From assembly GCF_001440395.1 (NCBI RefSeq), contig NZ_LLXZ01000022.1, positions 44,266 to 108,265 on the forward strand: 64,000 bases of DNA. The letters are read 5' to 3'. Shown in pieces: positions 24,251 through 32,448 of this stretch. The position numbers and the translations under genes were made by a program. The notes under the pieces are model-generated. The model did not search any database, had not been told where the DNA came from, and saw only the letters and a program-made list of their open reading frames with translations. Source of the DNA: Bradyrhizobium jicamae. Lineage in GTDB: Bacteria > Pseudomonadota > Alphaproteobacteria > Rhizobiales > Xanthobacteraceae. Positions within the stretch are counted from its first letter, which is position 1. Every line of letters starts with the position of its first letter.

Positions 24251-25366
24251 CTATTCCCCCGCCCCATGCGCCATCGCCTTGCGCTCCATCGCATAACGCA
24301 CCAGCGCGGTGAATCGGTAGATGCCGTGCACGAACTTTCCATAGGGCATGGTGACGAATAGCGAAAACACCACGCCGAGATGCAGCGCCAGCAGCGGGCC
24401 CATCGCCGCGGTCTCGCGCAGGATCAAAAGCGCCATGCCGGTGAGGCTGGTCAGGAACAGCATCACGATGAATGCGACATCCATGCCGTAGCGCGCCTCG
24501 TCGACGAGCACGGAATCGCGCTTCCATCGCTCGGCCAGCAAACCGATCGGCCCGATCAACAGGCCGATGCCACCGAGCGTGCCGAGGACGACCGGCAGAT
24601 CCCACCACGGGTAGGGCGCCTGCCGCGCCCAGAGATAGTGATAGAGCGTGGCGACCGAGGTCGAGGCGAAGCACAGCGCGAAGCCGTAGAAGGTGAAATG
24701 GTGATAGAGCCGGCGGCGGTCGGTCGGGCGATCGTCCTCGTTGAAGCAGCCGACGCCGCCGCCGTCGAGATAGCGCAACTCGCCGGCGTCGCGGATCGCC
24801 TGCAACAGCGCGGCGGCATCGGTCTTCATGCCGACCGGCTCGCCGATATCGCGCCAGAACGCGCGCACGCCCATCACCAGTGCGACGATCGCGTAGAGGA
24901 ACGCCGCGCCGAACAGGGCTGCCATCGCGTTGTGCGGCATCAATTTATAGAACGCGCCCGGCCCGGTATGCACGCCGAACAAGACCTTCCAGTCGTGCCA
25001 GGCAGCAAAGCCGAAAATGAACGCGGCAACGCTGAATGCCGCAACAAGGCTGATGACGAGCCCGTTGCGCGCAAACGCGCCTGCGAAGACGCGTGGCCAT
25101 GCATACGCCGCGTAGGATTCGGCGCGCGCCACCGCCAGCGTCTTCGGCACATTGACGTTGAACTCATGCGGCGGCGAGAACTGGCAGTCGGTGTAGCAGG
25201 CACCGCAGGCGTGGCAGAGATTGGCGAGATAGTTGAGGTCGCCGTCGGAGAAGGCGCGGCGCATTTCCATCGCCGGAAAGACCGCGCACAGCCCCTCGCA
25301 ATAGCGGCAGGAATTGCAGACCGTCATCAGGCGGTCGGCTTCCTCAAGGATTCTCGTTCCGTGCAT
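24251..25366 (-). CDS. tcuB: Tricarballylate utilisation protein TcuB (4Fe-4S, membrane)
   Basis: This 371-residue protein has an N-terminal iron-sulfur region with cysteine clusters NSCRYCEGLCAVFP and CHACGACYTDC. These are followed by several TM helices and conserved histidines (for example LYHYL, LALHLGVVF) typical of the TcuB/CitB family. In Salmonella, TcuB reoxidises the FAD of tricarballylate dehydrogenase TcuA and passes electrons to the membrane pool (established). Here it is the last gene of a minus-strand unit with an esterase and tcuA. It begins 30 bases after the esterase stop. Confidence 0.9.
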   Translation of the reverse strand: MHGTRILEEADRLMTVCNSCRYCEGLCAVFPAMEMRRAFSDGDLNYLANLCHACGACYTDCQFSPPHEFNVNVPKTLAVARAESYAAYAWPRVFAGAFARNGLVISLVAAFSVAAFIFGFAAWHDWKVLFGVHTGPGAFYKLMPHNAMAALFGAAFLYAIVALVMGVRAFWRDIGEPVGMKTDAAALLQAIRDAGELRYLDGGGVGCFNEDDRPTDRRRLYHHFTFYGFALCFASTSVATLYHYLWARQAPYPWWDLPVVLGTLGGIGLLIGPIGLLAERWKRDSVLVDEARYGMDVAFIVMLFLTSLTGMALLILRETAAMGPLLALHLGVVFSLFVTMPYGKFVHGIYRFTALVRYAMERKAMAHGAGE

Positions 25367-25396
25367 CCGTTGCTTCCTGCCCGCCGGCCTTCCCGG

Positions 25397-26425
25397 TTAC
25401 TTCGTCAGGCCCTTGCCTTCGAGCCACTTCTGGATCAGCGCGGCGACCTCGGCATTGTTCTTGTCCATCATTACCATGTGCGAGTTGCCCTTGATGCCGG
25501 CCTGCGGCAGGTCGACGACATCGACGCTGCCGCCCGCCGCCCTGACGGCGTCCGCAAAGGCAAGGCCGTTGGCGCGGATCTTCGGCCAGCGCGAATCCTT
25601 CTCGATGTAGTCGCCATAGATGATCAGCGTCGGAATGTTTTTCAGCAGATCGGCCTTGGCGGGATCGCCGAGGCCGGCAGGCTCGACCGCGATCAGCGCC
25701 TTGACCTTGTCGGGCCGTGCCTGCGCCACCTTGAAACCGAAGCTGCCGGCCTGGCTGTGGAACAGGATGATGGACGGACCGACGCGGTCGATCTCGGCGA
25801 GATAGGCGGCGATGATGGCGTCGTCAGTCGTGGTCCAGCGCGGCACGTTCTGCTTGACGAAGTTCTCATAGCCCTCGTTCGGAAACTGGCTGCCCGGCAT
25901 CAGCTTGCGTTTGGCGGGATCCGGATCGTAGGAGCCCGCGCCGTCGCCGATGCGGAAGCGCTCGAACGGGTTCGCCGTGGTGAGGAACACCGGCTCGCTC
26001 TTGAAGATATCTGGATATTGTGCCCAGCCGGCGCGGCCGCGCTCGACCGCGTCGGAATTGTAGACGGCCCAGCCCTTGCGCAGGAAATAGTTCAGCCAGC
26101 CTTCGCGTCCGTCCGGCGTCGTCTCATAGGTGACGCCGGTCAGCCCGCCGCCATGCCACATCAGCAGCGGATAGGCGCCCTTCTCGTTGGCGGGCAGAAA
26201 ATACTGAACATACATCTGCTCGACCTGATAGGTGCCGTTCGGATCGACCTTTGCCGGCACGCCGCCGGGCGTGAAGGTCACCTCCTTCACCGGCTTGCCG
26301 GAAATCTCGACCAACCGACCGCCGACATGGAACGAACCCATATCGCGCAGCGCGATCGGCTCGGCGGCGTTCGCCAACGTCGCGCCCACCAGAACTGCCG
26401 CAGCAGAAGCAATCGCAAGCCGCAT
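25397..26425 (-). CDS. Secreted alpha/beta hydrolase, Esterase-713-like
   Basis: This 342-residue hydrolase has a signal peptide ending TLANA. The Esterase-713-type pattern is visible in LMWHGGGLTGVTYETTPDGR, then NYFLRKGWAVYNSD and the nucleophile elbow FHSQAG (Ser within H-S-Q-A-G rather than G-x-S-x-G). A late His lies in KGNSHMVMMDKN. The ATG at 26425 follows GGGAGGA at good spacing; a GTG codon lies just before it. Its place between tcuA and tcuB suggests that it releases a tricarboxylate or a related acid from an ester in the periplasm. That is inference. Confidence 0.85.
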   Translation of the reverse strand: MRLAIASAAAVLVGATLANAAEPIALRDMGSFHVGGRLVEISGKPVKEVTFTPGGVPAKVDPNGTYQVEQMYVQYFLPANEKGAYPLLMWHGGGLTGVTYETTPDGREGWLNYFLRKGWAVYNSDAVERGRAGWAQYPDIFKSEPVFLTTANPFERFRIGDGAGSYDPDPAKRKLMPGSQFPNEGYENFVKQNVPRWTTTDDAIIAAYLAEIDRVGPSIILFHSQAGSFGFKVAQARPDKVKALIAVEPAGLGDPAKADLLKNIPTLIIYGDYIEKDSRWPKIRANGLAFADAVRAAGGSVDVVDLPQAGIKGNSHMVMMDKNNAEVAALIQKWLEGKGLTK

Positions 26426-26454
26426 CACAAATCCTCCCGTTGTTGTCTCCCTCT

Positions 26455-26471
26455 CCCCGCAAAGAGCGGGG
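26455..26471. other. Short hairpin between tcuA and the esterase gene
   Basis: The sequence ccccgc, aaaga, gcgggg forms a perfect 6-bp stem in the 57-base tcuA/esterase gap. There is no T-run after it on the minus strand, so it is more likely an RNA-stability or attenuation element than a terminator. Confidence 0.35.
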
Positions 26472-26482
26472 CGCGGTGACTT

Positions 26483-27883
26483 CTAATTCCTCGCATTCTT
26501 CGCCGCCTCACGCCCGGCCACCCGCCCGAACACGCTGCCGATGGTCATGCCGATGCCGGCCGCATAGCCCTTGCCTAGCACGTTGCCGGCCATGATCTCG
26601 CCGGCCGCAAACATGTTGGCCGATGGCTTGCCGTCCTTCATCACCATGCGCGACTGCTTGTTCACGCGGGTGCCGAGATAAGTGAAGGTGATGCCGGGCC
26701 GCACCGGATAGGCGAGATAGGGCGGCGTCTCGATCTTGCGCGCCCAATGCGTCTTCGGCGGGGAGATGCCCGCGGTGCGGCAATCGTCCAGGATGGTGTG
26801 GTCGAAGGTGCCGGGCTGCACGGCGGCGTTGAATTCGGTGATCGTTTTTTCCAGCGCTGCGGGATCGAGTTCGAGCTTGCCGGCGAGCTCGGCGATGCTG
26901 GCGCCCGCGATCGGCGGAAACAGCGTCGGCATGAAGCTGGTGACCACGGTGGAATCGAAGATGATGTAGGCGATCTGGTCCGGCTGCGCCGCCACCAGCC
27001 GTCCCCAGATCGCGTAGCGCTTCGGCCAGATGTCCTCGCCCTCGTCGTAGAACCGCTCCGCGTGCTTGTTGACGACGATGCCGAACACCACCGAGTCGTG
27101 CCGCGTGATAATGCCGCCGTCGAATTTCGGCGCGCGGGCGTCGATCGCGACCGCATGGCACTGGGTGGGATCGCCGATGTCCTGCACGCCCTTGGCGAGC
27201 AGCATCTTCAGGATCGAGCCCCGATTATAGGGCGTGCCGCGGATCAGGAAATTGTCGGCGGCCTCGCCCCAATACTCCTTCAGCCATTCAATGTTGGCTT
27301 CAAAGCCGCCGGCGGCCGCGACCAGCGCGGAAGCGCGGATTTCGCTCGCGCCATCGATCGGCTGCTTAAGTTTTGCGGACAGGAACATGCCGTCCTCGAT
27401 CTCGAGGTCGATGACCTCAGCATCATAGGCGATCTCGACGCCGAGTTTTTCCGCGGTGAGATAGAGCGCGTTCAGCATCGCGCGTCCGCCGCCAAGGAAG
27501 AACGAATTGGTGCGGCCAAGGCTCAGCGTGCCGCCGAGCGAGGGCTGCCAGCGCACGCCCTGTTCGACGATCCAGTTCAGGATGTCTTTCGACTCCTTGA
27601 TCATGAACTTGGCGAGTTCTTCATCCGTCTGCCCGCCAGTCAGGCGCAACAGATCGTCCCAGAACTCTTCCTCGGTGTAGGGGCCAGTGAGAATCTCGGT
27701 CGCGGCATCGTGCGCGCAGCGCATGTTGCGGGTATGGCGGGTATTGCCGCCGCGATAGAATTTCGGCGCGCCTTCCAGCACCAGCACGGAAGCGCCGGCG
27801 CGCCGGGCGCTGATGGCCGCGCAGAGCGCGGCGTTGCCGCCGCCGATCACCAGTACATCGAATTTCCGATTCAAGTCGGCCAT
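26483..27883 (-). CDS. tcuA: FAD-dependent tricarballylate dehydrogenase TcuA
   Basis: This 466-residue FAD-binding protein is of the fumarate reductase flavoprotein family. The dinucleotide motif VLVIGGGNAALCAAISARRAGA is at residues about 10-31. The TcuA-typical KFYRGGNTRHTRNMRCAH follows, and the C-terminal FAD motif is GEIMAGNVLGKGYAAGIGMT. TcuA oxidises tricarballylate to cis-aconitate in the cytoplasm, with TcuB as reoxidation partner (established in Salmonella). It lies directly downstream of a LysR gene on the same strand, matching the tcuR-tcuA-tcuB order except for the inserted esterase. Confidence 0.9.
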   Translation of the reverse strand: MADLNRKFDVLVIGGGNAALCAAISARRAGASVLVLEGAPKFYRGGNTRHTRNMRCAHDAATEILTGPYTEEEFWDDLLRLTGGQTDEELAKFMIKESKDILNWIVEQGVRWQPSLGGTLSLGRTNSFFLGGGRAMLNALYLTAEKLGVEIAYDAEVIDLEIEDGMFLSAKLKQPIDGASEIRASALVAAAGGFEANIEWLKEYWGEAADNFLIRGTPYNRGSILKMLLAKGVQDIGDPTQCHAVAIDARAPKFDGGIITRHDSVVFGIVVNKHAERFYDEGEDIWPKRYAIWGRLVAAQPDQIAYIIFDSTVVTSFMPTLFPPIAGASIAELAGKLELDPAALEKTITEFNAAVQPGTFDHTILDDCRTAGISPPKTHWARKIETPPYLAYPVRPGITFTYLGTRVNKQSRMVMKDGKPSANMFAAGEIMAGNVLGKGYAAGIGMTIGSVFGRVAGREAAKNARN

Positions 27884-28009
27884 GCGCTCTTGTTGTCGTT
27901 GTTGGCCTGGAAAATCAAACCGGCGCTCGGCCAGACAACTCCATCCACCCCGGCGATTTTCTAGCCTGCCGCAACGGCCGCGTCACGTCTCTCGTGCGCT
28001 GCGCAGGGC

Positions 28010-28028
28010 CATGCGACGATGTCGCATG
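28010..28028. promoter_or_regulatory. Perfect palindrome between the lysR and tcuA genes
   Basis: The bases catgcgac, gat, gtcgcatg form a perfect 8-bp inverted repeat with a 3-base centre. It is about 127 bases upstream of the tcuA start and 30 bases after the lysR stop. It could be an operator for the regulator or a 3' hairpin of the lysR message; no T-run follows. Confidence 0.4.
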
Positions 28029-28057
28029 CAAGGCGCGATGCGGAATATCTGCCAAGC

Positions 28058-28957
28058 TCAGGGCTTGTTTTGCACGGAGGCGAGCAGCCATTGCCGGAAC
28101 GCCGCCAGCTTCGGCGGATCGGCCCTTCCCATCGGGGAGACCAGATAGAATCCCGCATCAACCGGCAGCGTGATCTTGAAGGGAACTACGAGCCGGCCCC
28201 GCGCGATGTCTTCCTCCACATAGGCGGTACGTCCCAGCGCGACGCCGAAGCCGTCGATCGCGGCCTGCACCGTCATGAAGATCATGTCGAAGGTCACGCC
28301 CGGTTGCTTCGACAGATCGGCCGGCAGCCCGGCCGCCGTCAGCCACAGTCGCCAATCGTCGCTGTTCATACTGCTGGTATGGAGCAGCACGTGGTCCCTG
28401 AGGTCTTCGGGACATCTCAGCGGCTTGTTGCCCTTCAGCAGCGCCGGGCTGCACACCGGAAAAAGCTCGTCCGCCATCAGCCAGTCGGCGCGAACGCCGG
28501 GCCACTGGCCGCGGCCGTAGCGGATGGCGGCGTCGACATTGTCGCGCTGGAAATCGACCAGGTTGGTCGAGGTCGTGATGCGCACGTCGATGCCGGGATG
28601 GGCTTCCTGGAACGCGGTCAGCCGCGGCAGCAGCCATTTGGCCGCCAGCGAGGCCAGCGTCGATACCGTCAGCACGCGGTCGTCGTCCTTGCGCAGCAGG
28701 CGGTCGGTCGCAAGCCGCAGATCGTTGAAGGCGGCGCGGATGCCCGGAAGGTAGTCCTGCGCTTCCGCCGTCAGCGCCAGCGAGCGATTCTGGCGGATGA
28801 ACAGGCGAACGCCGAGCTCTTCCTCCAGCCGCTTGATCTGATGGCTGATCGCGGTCTGCGTGACGTTCAGCTCGGATGCCGCCTGCGTAAAGCTCAAATG
28901 CCGGGCGGCGGCCTCGAAAGCCCGCAGACCATTAAGCGATGGCAGCCTGGCGGTCAT
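28058..28957 (-). CDS. LysR-family transcriptional regulator (GcvA-like), probable tcu regulator
   Basis: This 299-residue LysR regulator has its winged helix-turn-helix at residues 6-65 (LRAFEAAARHLSFTQAASELNVTQTAISHQIK). The GcvA-subgroup features are HQIKRLEEELGVRLF and a periplasmic-binding-like effector domain from about residue 95. It precedes tcuA on the same strand with a 174-base gap, the position of tcuR in Salmonella, so control of the tcu-esterase genes is likely. A tricarboxylate effector is inferred from context only. Confidence 0.88.
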   Translation of the reverse strand: MTARLPSLNGLRAFEAAARHLSFTQAASELNVTQTAISHQIKRLEEELGVRLFIRQNRSLALTAEAQDYLPGIRAAFNDLRLATDRLLRKDDDRVLTVSTLASLAAKWLLPRLTAFQEAHPGIDVRITTSTNLVDFQRDNVDAAIRYGRGQWPGVRADWLMADELFPVCSPALLKGNKPLRCPEDLRDHVLLHTSSMNSDDWRLWLTAAGLPADLSKQPGVTFDMIFMTVQAAIDGFGVALGRTAYVEEDIARGRLVVPFKITLPVDAGFYLVSPMGRADPPKLAAFRQWLLASVQNKP

Positions 28958-28993
28958 TCCGCGATCCCCAGATACATGAGTTTATATCATCCG

Positions 28994-29014
28994 AAACGGT
29001 ACAAAGTGTCGTTT
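28994..29014. promoter_or_regulatory. Possible LysR-type site in the lysR/DUF1127 divergent region
   Basis: AAACG and CGTTT are separated by 11 bases, which gives a weak dyad of the size expected for a LysR-family site. It lies 37 bases before the lysR start on the minus strand. Confidence 0.25.
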
Positions 29015-29071
29015 GTGGAAGGCTCGAACAAGGCAGATATTAGCAACAACAGATTACTACAGGAGCCGAAA

Positions 29072-29275
29072 ATGTCCACTTACACGCATGAATCGATGAT
29101 AAATCATCATGGACCGGGGTTTTTGAGCCAGTTGGCCGAGACCTTCCATGTCTGGCGGCAGCGCTACCAGTCGCGCCGCGAACTGGCGAGGTGGTCGGAC
29201 CGGGAACTGCACGACATCGGTATCTCCTGGAGCGACGTCGCCTACGAGGCCGATAAACCGTTCTGGCGGGCTTGA
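29072..29275 (+). CDS. DUF1127 (YjiS-like) small protein
   Basis: This 67-residue protein ends in the DUF1127 pattern: RYQSRRELARWSDRELHDIG followed by ISWSDVAYEADKPFW. AGGAG precedes the ATG at 6-base spacing. DUF1127 proteins are short arginine-rich proteins widespread in rhizobia. Some bind RNA or influence phosphate and carbon metabolism, but no role can be assigned here. It precedes the GNAT gene by 72 bases and is probably co-transcribed with it. Confidence 0.88.
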   Translation: MSTYTHESMINHHGPGFLSQLAETFHVWRQRYQSRRELARWSDRELHDIGISWSDVAYEADKPFWRA

Positions 29276-29347
29276 GCAGCAGCCGGCTGGCGCCGCCTCT
29301 TCAGAGGGGCGCCGGCCATTTTCATTGAGGACCGGCGGGAGCGCGCC

Positions 29348-29968
29348 ATGACCACGCTGCGTTTCGACGATCTCGGGCAGTATTCGGACGTGCTGCGTTC
29401 GCGGCACGGCCAGGCCGTGACCGTACGCTTCGTCGAGCCGCGCGATGCCGAGGCGCTGCAGAATTATTTCCGCTCGCTCTCGACACGTTCGCGTTACAGT
29501 CGCTTTCTCGGCGCCGCCAGCGAACTGCCGGCATCTGAACTCGAGCGCTTCATCCATGTCGGCGAGGCCGATCGGTTCAGCGTGATCGCGACCATGCTGG
29601 TCGACGGCCGCGAGACCATTGTGGGCGAAGCGCGCTATGCCTTCGACAGCGAGGCTGCTTCGATCGAGTTCGGCCTGTCGATCGACGATCGCTGGCAGGG
29701 CCACGGCATCGGCAAGGCGCTGTTGAAGAATCTCGAATGCCGCGCAGCCTCGTTCGGCGCTGAACGCATCTTCGGCGACACGCTCCGCTCCAACGACGTG
29801 ATGATCGCGCTTGCCCGCAAGGCCGGCTACGCCTTCACCAATACGCCTGGCGACTGGAGGCTGACGCGCTTCCAGAAACAGATCCATATCGAGCCGCAGG
29901 AAATCCCATGCGCCAGTTGGCGGCTTGCCGCCGTCTCTCCCAGCGCAATGTCCTCGCTTGCGGTTTGA
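29348..29968 (+). CDS. GNAT-family N-acetyltransferase
   Basis: This 206-residue protein has a GNAT fold. The acetyl-CoA-binding motif A appears as IEFGLSIDDRWQGHGIGKAL (Q/R-x-x-G-x-G/A type: WQGHGIG), and motif B follows with FGDTLRSNDVMIALARKAGY. The N-terminal segment (VRFVEPRDAEALQNYFRSLS) matches the family that acetylates proteins or small amines. The substrate is unknown. A strong rho-independent terminator follows the stop by 8 bases. Confidence 0.87.
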   Translation: MTTLRFDDLGQYSDVLRSRHGQAVTVRFVEPRDAEALQNYFRSLSTRSRYSRFLGAASELPASELERFIHVGEADRFSVIATMLVDGRETIVGEARYAFDSEAASIEFGLSIDDRWQGHGIGKALLKNLECRAASFGAERIFGDTLRSNDVMIALARKAGYAFTNTPGDWRLTRFQKQIHIEPQEIPCASWRLAAVSPSAMSSLAV

Positions 29969-29976
29969 TACACTGA

Positions 29977-30011
29977 GCCCGGTTCTGGCCGCACCAGAAC
30001 CGGGCTTTTTT
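29977..30011 (+). terminator. Rho-independent terminator after the GNAT gene
   Basis: A 12-bp perfect stem (gcccggttctgg with ccagaaccgggc) and 5-base loop is followed directly by six T. It ends the DUF1127-GNAT transcript just before the convergent SDR gene. Confidence 0.92.
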
Positions 30012-30017
30012 CTGTCG

Positions 30018-30857
30018 TTACGCGGCTTCGTCAGTGAAGTCCGTGGAGGTCGCCAGCGTTCGCCATTCGGTCAATTCCCTTGCAACGAAGGCGTTTTTCG
30101 CTTCGATCCGCTCCACCGTGTCGCTGCCGAGTGGCAGCCGCAGCGGCGGATTCTTGGCGTTCACCAGCGCGATGAAGGCGCTCGCAAGCTTGCGCGGGTC
30201 GCCGCGCTGGCCATGGTTGGCGTCGGCGGCGTGCGCCCGGGTGTTGCCGACGCTTTCGCGGTAGTCGTCGATATGCTGCGCCGTGCGCGCCAGAGATGTC
30301 TCGTCGAGGAAATCGGTGCGGAAGAAGCCGGGCTCGACCACGGTGACCTTGATGCCGAGCGGCGCGACTTCGGCTGACAGCGCCTCGCTGATGCCTTCGA
30401 CCGCGAACTTGGTCGCGCCATAGACGCCCCAGCCGGGATAGCCGGTGTAGCCGCCGACCGAGGAGATGTTGATGACATGGCCTGAGCGCTGCCGGCGCAT
30501 ATGCGGCAGCACCGCGCGTGTGACGCCGAGCAGACCGAACACGTTGGTGTTGAACAGCTTGGCCGTTTCCGCGGCGCTGGCTTCCTCGATTGCGCCCAAC
30601 AGGCCATAGCCGGCGTTGTTGACGAGGATATCGATGCGGCCGAACTTTTTCACCGCCTGGCCCGCAGCCTCATGGGCCTCAGCGTCGCTGGTGACGTCGA
30701 GCCGCGTGGCCAGCAGCCGTTCATGCTGACCGAGGCGGGCGGTGACGGTGTTGGGATCGCGCGCGGTGGCAACCACCGCATTGCCCGCTTTCAGAGCGGC
30801 CTCCGCGATCAGCGCGCCAAAACCCCGGGAAGCTCCTGTGATGAACCAGACACGCAT
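30018..30857 (-). CDS. SDR-family oxidoreductase
   Basis: This 279-residue classical short-chain dehydrogenase has the cofactor motif TGASRGFG at residues 7-14, the NNAG motif in DILVNNAGYGLLG, catalytic Ser in INISSVGGYTGYPG and catalytic Tyr/Lys in YGATKFAVE. Its Arg after the glycine motif (TARD) suggests NADP(H). The ATG at 30857 (MRVWFITGAS) follows GGCAGGAAA; the frame is open a little further upstream. It is divergent from a LysR gene that probably controls it. The substrate is unknown. Confidence 0.9.
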   Translation of the reverse strand: MRVWFITGASRGFGALIAEAALKAGNAVVATARDPNTVTARLGQHERLLATRLDVTSDAEAHEAAGQAVKKFGRIDILVNNAGYGLLGAIEEASAAETAKLFNTNVFGLLGVTRAVLPHMRRQRSGHVINISSVGGYTGYPGWGVYGATKFAVEGISEALSAEVAPLGIKVTVVEPGFFRTDFLDETSLARTAQHIDDYRESVGNTRAHAADANHGQRGDPRKLASAFIALVNAKNPPLRLPLGSDTVERIEAKNAFVARELTEWRTLATSTDFTDEAA

Positions 30858-30952
30858 TTTCCTGCCCTTTCGGTTGGGCCCGGCGGGATCGCCGAACCTG
30901 ATGGGCAAGGAATAGCGGCTCGCCATACCTGAGATAATCCGCTAAATATTCC

Positions 30953-30975
30953 ATGAGTTACTGAGAAAAACTCAT
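30953..30975. promoter_or_regulatory. Inverted repeat before the LysR gene (candidate operator)
   Basis: ATGAGTT (30953-30959) and AACTCAT (30969-30975) form a perfect 7-bp dyad with a 9-base centre, ending 2 bases before the LysR start codon. Its position in the 120-base SDR/LysR intergenic region fits autoregulation and control of the divergent SDR gene. Confidence 0.5.
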
Positions 30976-30977
30976 CA

Positions 30978-31877
30978 ATGCGGATCGACCCTTCCGACCT
31001 CGCGACCTTCCTCGCCATCGCCAGGCATCGCAGCTTTCGCGCGGCCGCTACCGAACTCGGCGTTTCGGCCTCGGCGCTGAGCCACGCGCTGCGCAACATC
31101 GAGGAGCGGCTGGACCTGCGGCTGATAAACCGCACCACGCGCAGCGTCGCGCTGACCGAAGCCGGCGAGCGGCTGTTCTCGCGGATCAGCCCGGCGTTCC
31201 GCGACATCGACGACGCGCTGGAAGATCTCAACAATTTCCGCGGCAAGCCGACCGGCACGCTGCGGTTCAACGCCGCGCGGCAATCGACGCAACTGGTGCT
31301 GCTGCCGATCGTGACGCGCTTCCTGAAAGACTTCCCCGACGTCAATGTCGAGATCGTCATCAACGACGCGCTGATCGATACGGTCGCGGCGGGCTTCGAT
31401 GCCGGCGTCCGGTTCGGCGAGACCATCGCCGCCGACATGATCGCGGTCCCGATCGGCCCGCGGCATCGCTTTGCGGTCGTGGGCTCACCCCGATATTTCA
31501 AAGTTCATAAGCCGCCGATCACGCCGCATGATCTCAAGGGCATGCCGTGCATCCGCTACCGCTTCACCAGCGGCGTGATGTATCGCTGGGAGTTCGAGCG
31601 CGGCGGCATCGAGGTCGATATCGACGTCGAGGGGCCGCTGACACTGAACGACCAGGACCTGATGGTCGATGCGGCGCTGGATGGCGCCGGCCTCGCCTTC
31701 GTGTTCGAAGCGCAGGTCGAGGAGCTGATCGCCAGGCGCAAGCTGGTGCGCGTGCTGGCTGACTGGTGTCCGGCCTATCCCGGCTTCTTCCTGTACTATC
31801 CGAGCCGGCGACAACTGCCCGCCGCGCTGCGCGCATTCGTCGATTTTGCGCGCCGGGGCGGGGCGGCGGTCGATTGA
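30978..31877 (+). CDS. LysR-family transcriptional regulator
   Basis: This 299-residue regulator has its helix-turn-helix at about residues 5-62 (LATFLAIARHRSFRAAATELGVSASALSHALR). The effector domain begins near residue 88, with LRFNAARQSTQLVLLPIVTRF. The wing NRTTRSVALTEAGE is characteristic of the large group that controls a divergent oxidoreductase gene. Here the divergent gene is an SDR with a dyad in between, the classical LysR layout. Confidence 0.92.
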   Translation: MRIDPSDLATFLAIARHRSFRAAATELGVSASALSHALRNIEERLDLRLINRTTRSVALTEAGERLFSRISPAFRDIDDALEDLNNFRGKPTGTLRFNAARQSTQLVLLPIVTRFLKDFPDVNVEIVINDALIDTVAAGFDAGVRFGETIAADMIAVPIGPRHRFAVVGSPRYFKVHKPPITPHDLKGMPCIRYRFTSGVMYRWEFERGGIEVDIDVEGPLTLNDQDLMVDAALDGAGLAFVFEAQVEELIARRKLVRVLADWCPAYPGFFLYYPSRRQLPAALRAFVDFARRGGAAVD

Positions 31878-31934
31878 TAATGCCTTCGCCGCGGTCTAGC
31901 CTTCTTTCCGCGACTTCGCAGGGGAGGGCCGATC

Positions 31935-32336
31935 ATGGGCGTCGATCCAGGATTTGTGCGAAAGATCTTTGCCGGTCTCGAGCATGGCGATGGCGCCGGC
32001 TTCTTTGCCCACGTCGCCGATGACGTAGACTGGACCGTGATGGGCACGCATCCGCTCGCCGGTCACTATTTGTCGAAGGCCGATTTTATCGCCGGCACGT
32101 TTGCCAAGCTCGGCAAGGTGCTGCCGAACGGGGCGCAATTACACGTCGACAGCCTGATCGTGCAGGATGATGTGGCGATTGTTGAATTGCATTCCGAAGC
32201 AATCGCGAAAAACGGTTTCCGCTTCGACAATCACTATTGCTGGGTCTGCTATTTCAGAAACGATACCATCGTGCGCGTGCGGGCCTATCTCGATTCGGTG
32301 ATGGTGGCGCGGCTGTTTGCCGAGAACCCGATCTAG
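31935..32336 (+). CDS. NTF2-like (SnoaL-type) protein
   Basis: This 133-residue protein has the NTF2-like cone fold pattern: an N-terminal helix (VRKIFAGLEHGDGAGFFAHV), DDVDWTVMGTHPLAGHYLSKADF, and the C-terminal sheet HYCWVCYFRNDTIVRVRAYLDS. Members include isomerases, dehydratases and ligand-binding proteins, and nothing here fixes a reaction. GGGGAGGG precedes the ATG. Its stop codon lies in the loop of a perfect 11-bp hairpin (32321-32349). Confidence 0.82.
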   Translation: MGVDPGFVRKIFAGLEHGDGAGFFAHVADDVDWTVMGTHPLAGHYLSKADFIAGTFAKLGKVLPNGAQLHVDSLIVQDDVAIVELHSEAIAKNGFRFDNHYCWVCYFRNDTIVRVRAYLDSVMVARLFAENPI

Positions 32337-32349
32337 TTTCGGGTTCTCG
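32321..32349 (+). other. Perfect hairpin overlapping the stop codon of the NTF2-like gene
   Basis: cgagaacccga (32321-32331) pairs with tcgggttctcg (32339-32349), leaving a 7-base loop that contains the TAG stop. There is no T-run. It is likely a 3'-end structure that protects the message or pauses RNA polymerase. Confidence 0.6.
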
Positions 32350-32355
32350 TAGCTT

Positions 32356-32442
32356 CGTAGCCCGGATGAGCGAAGCGACATCCGGGGAAACTCTCGCTAC
32401 GGCCGGACTCATCCGGATGTCGCTCCGCTCATCCGGGCTGCA
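32356..32442. repeat. Nested palindromic repeat, GTAGCCCGGATGAGCG family
   Basis: The left part cgtagcccggatgagcgaag pairs with cgctccgctcatccgggctg on the right; inside, acatccgg faces ccggatgt. It lies between convergent genes. Confidence 0.8.
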
Positions 32443-32448
32443 AGATAT

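Noticed and set aside
24380..26479. A plus-strand open frame of about 700 codons across tcuB and the esterase
   Set aside because: It runs antisense through two well-supported genes, and its translation is low-complexity Arg/Ala/Gln-rich.
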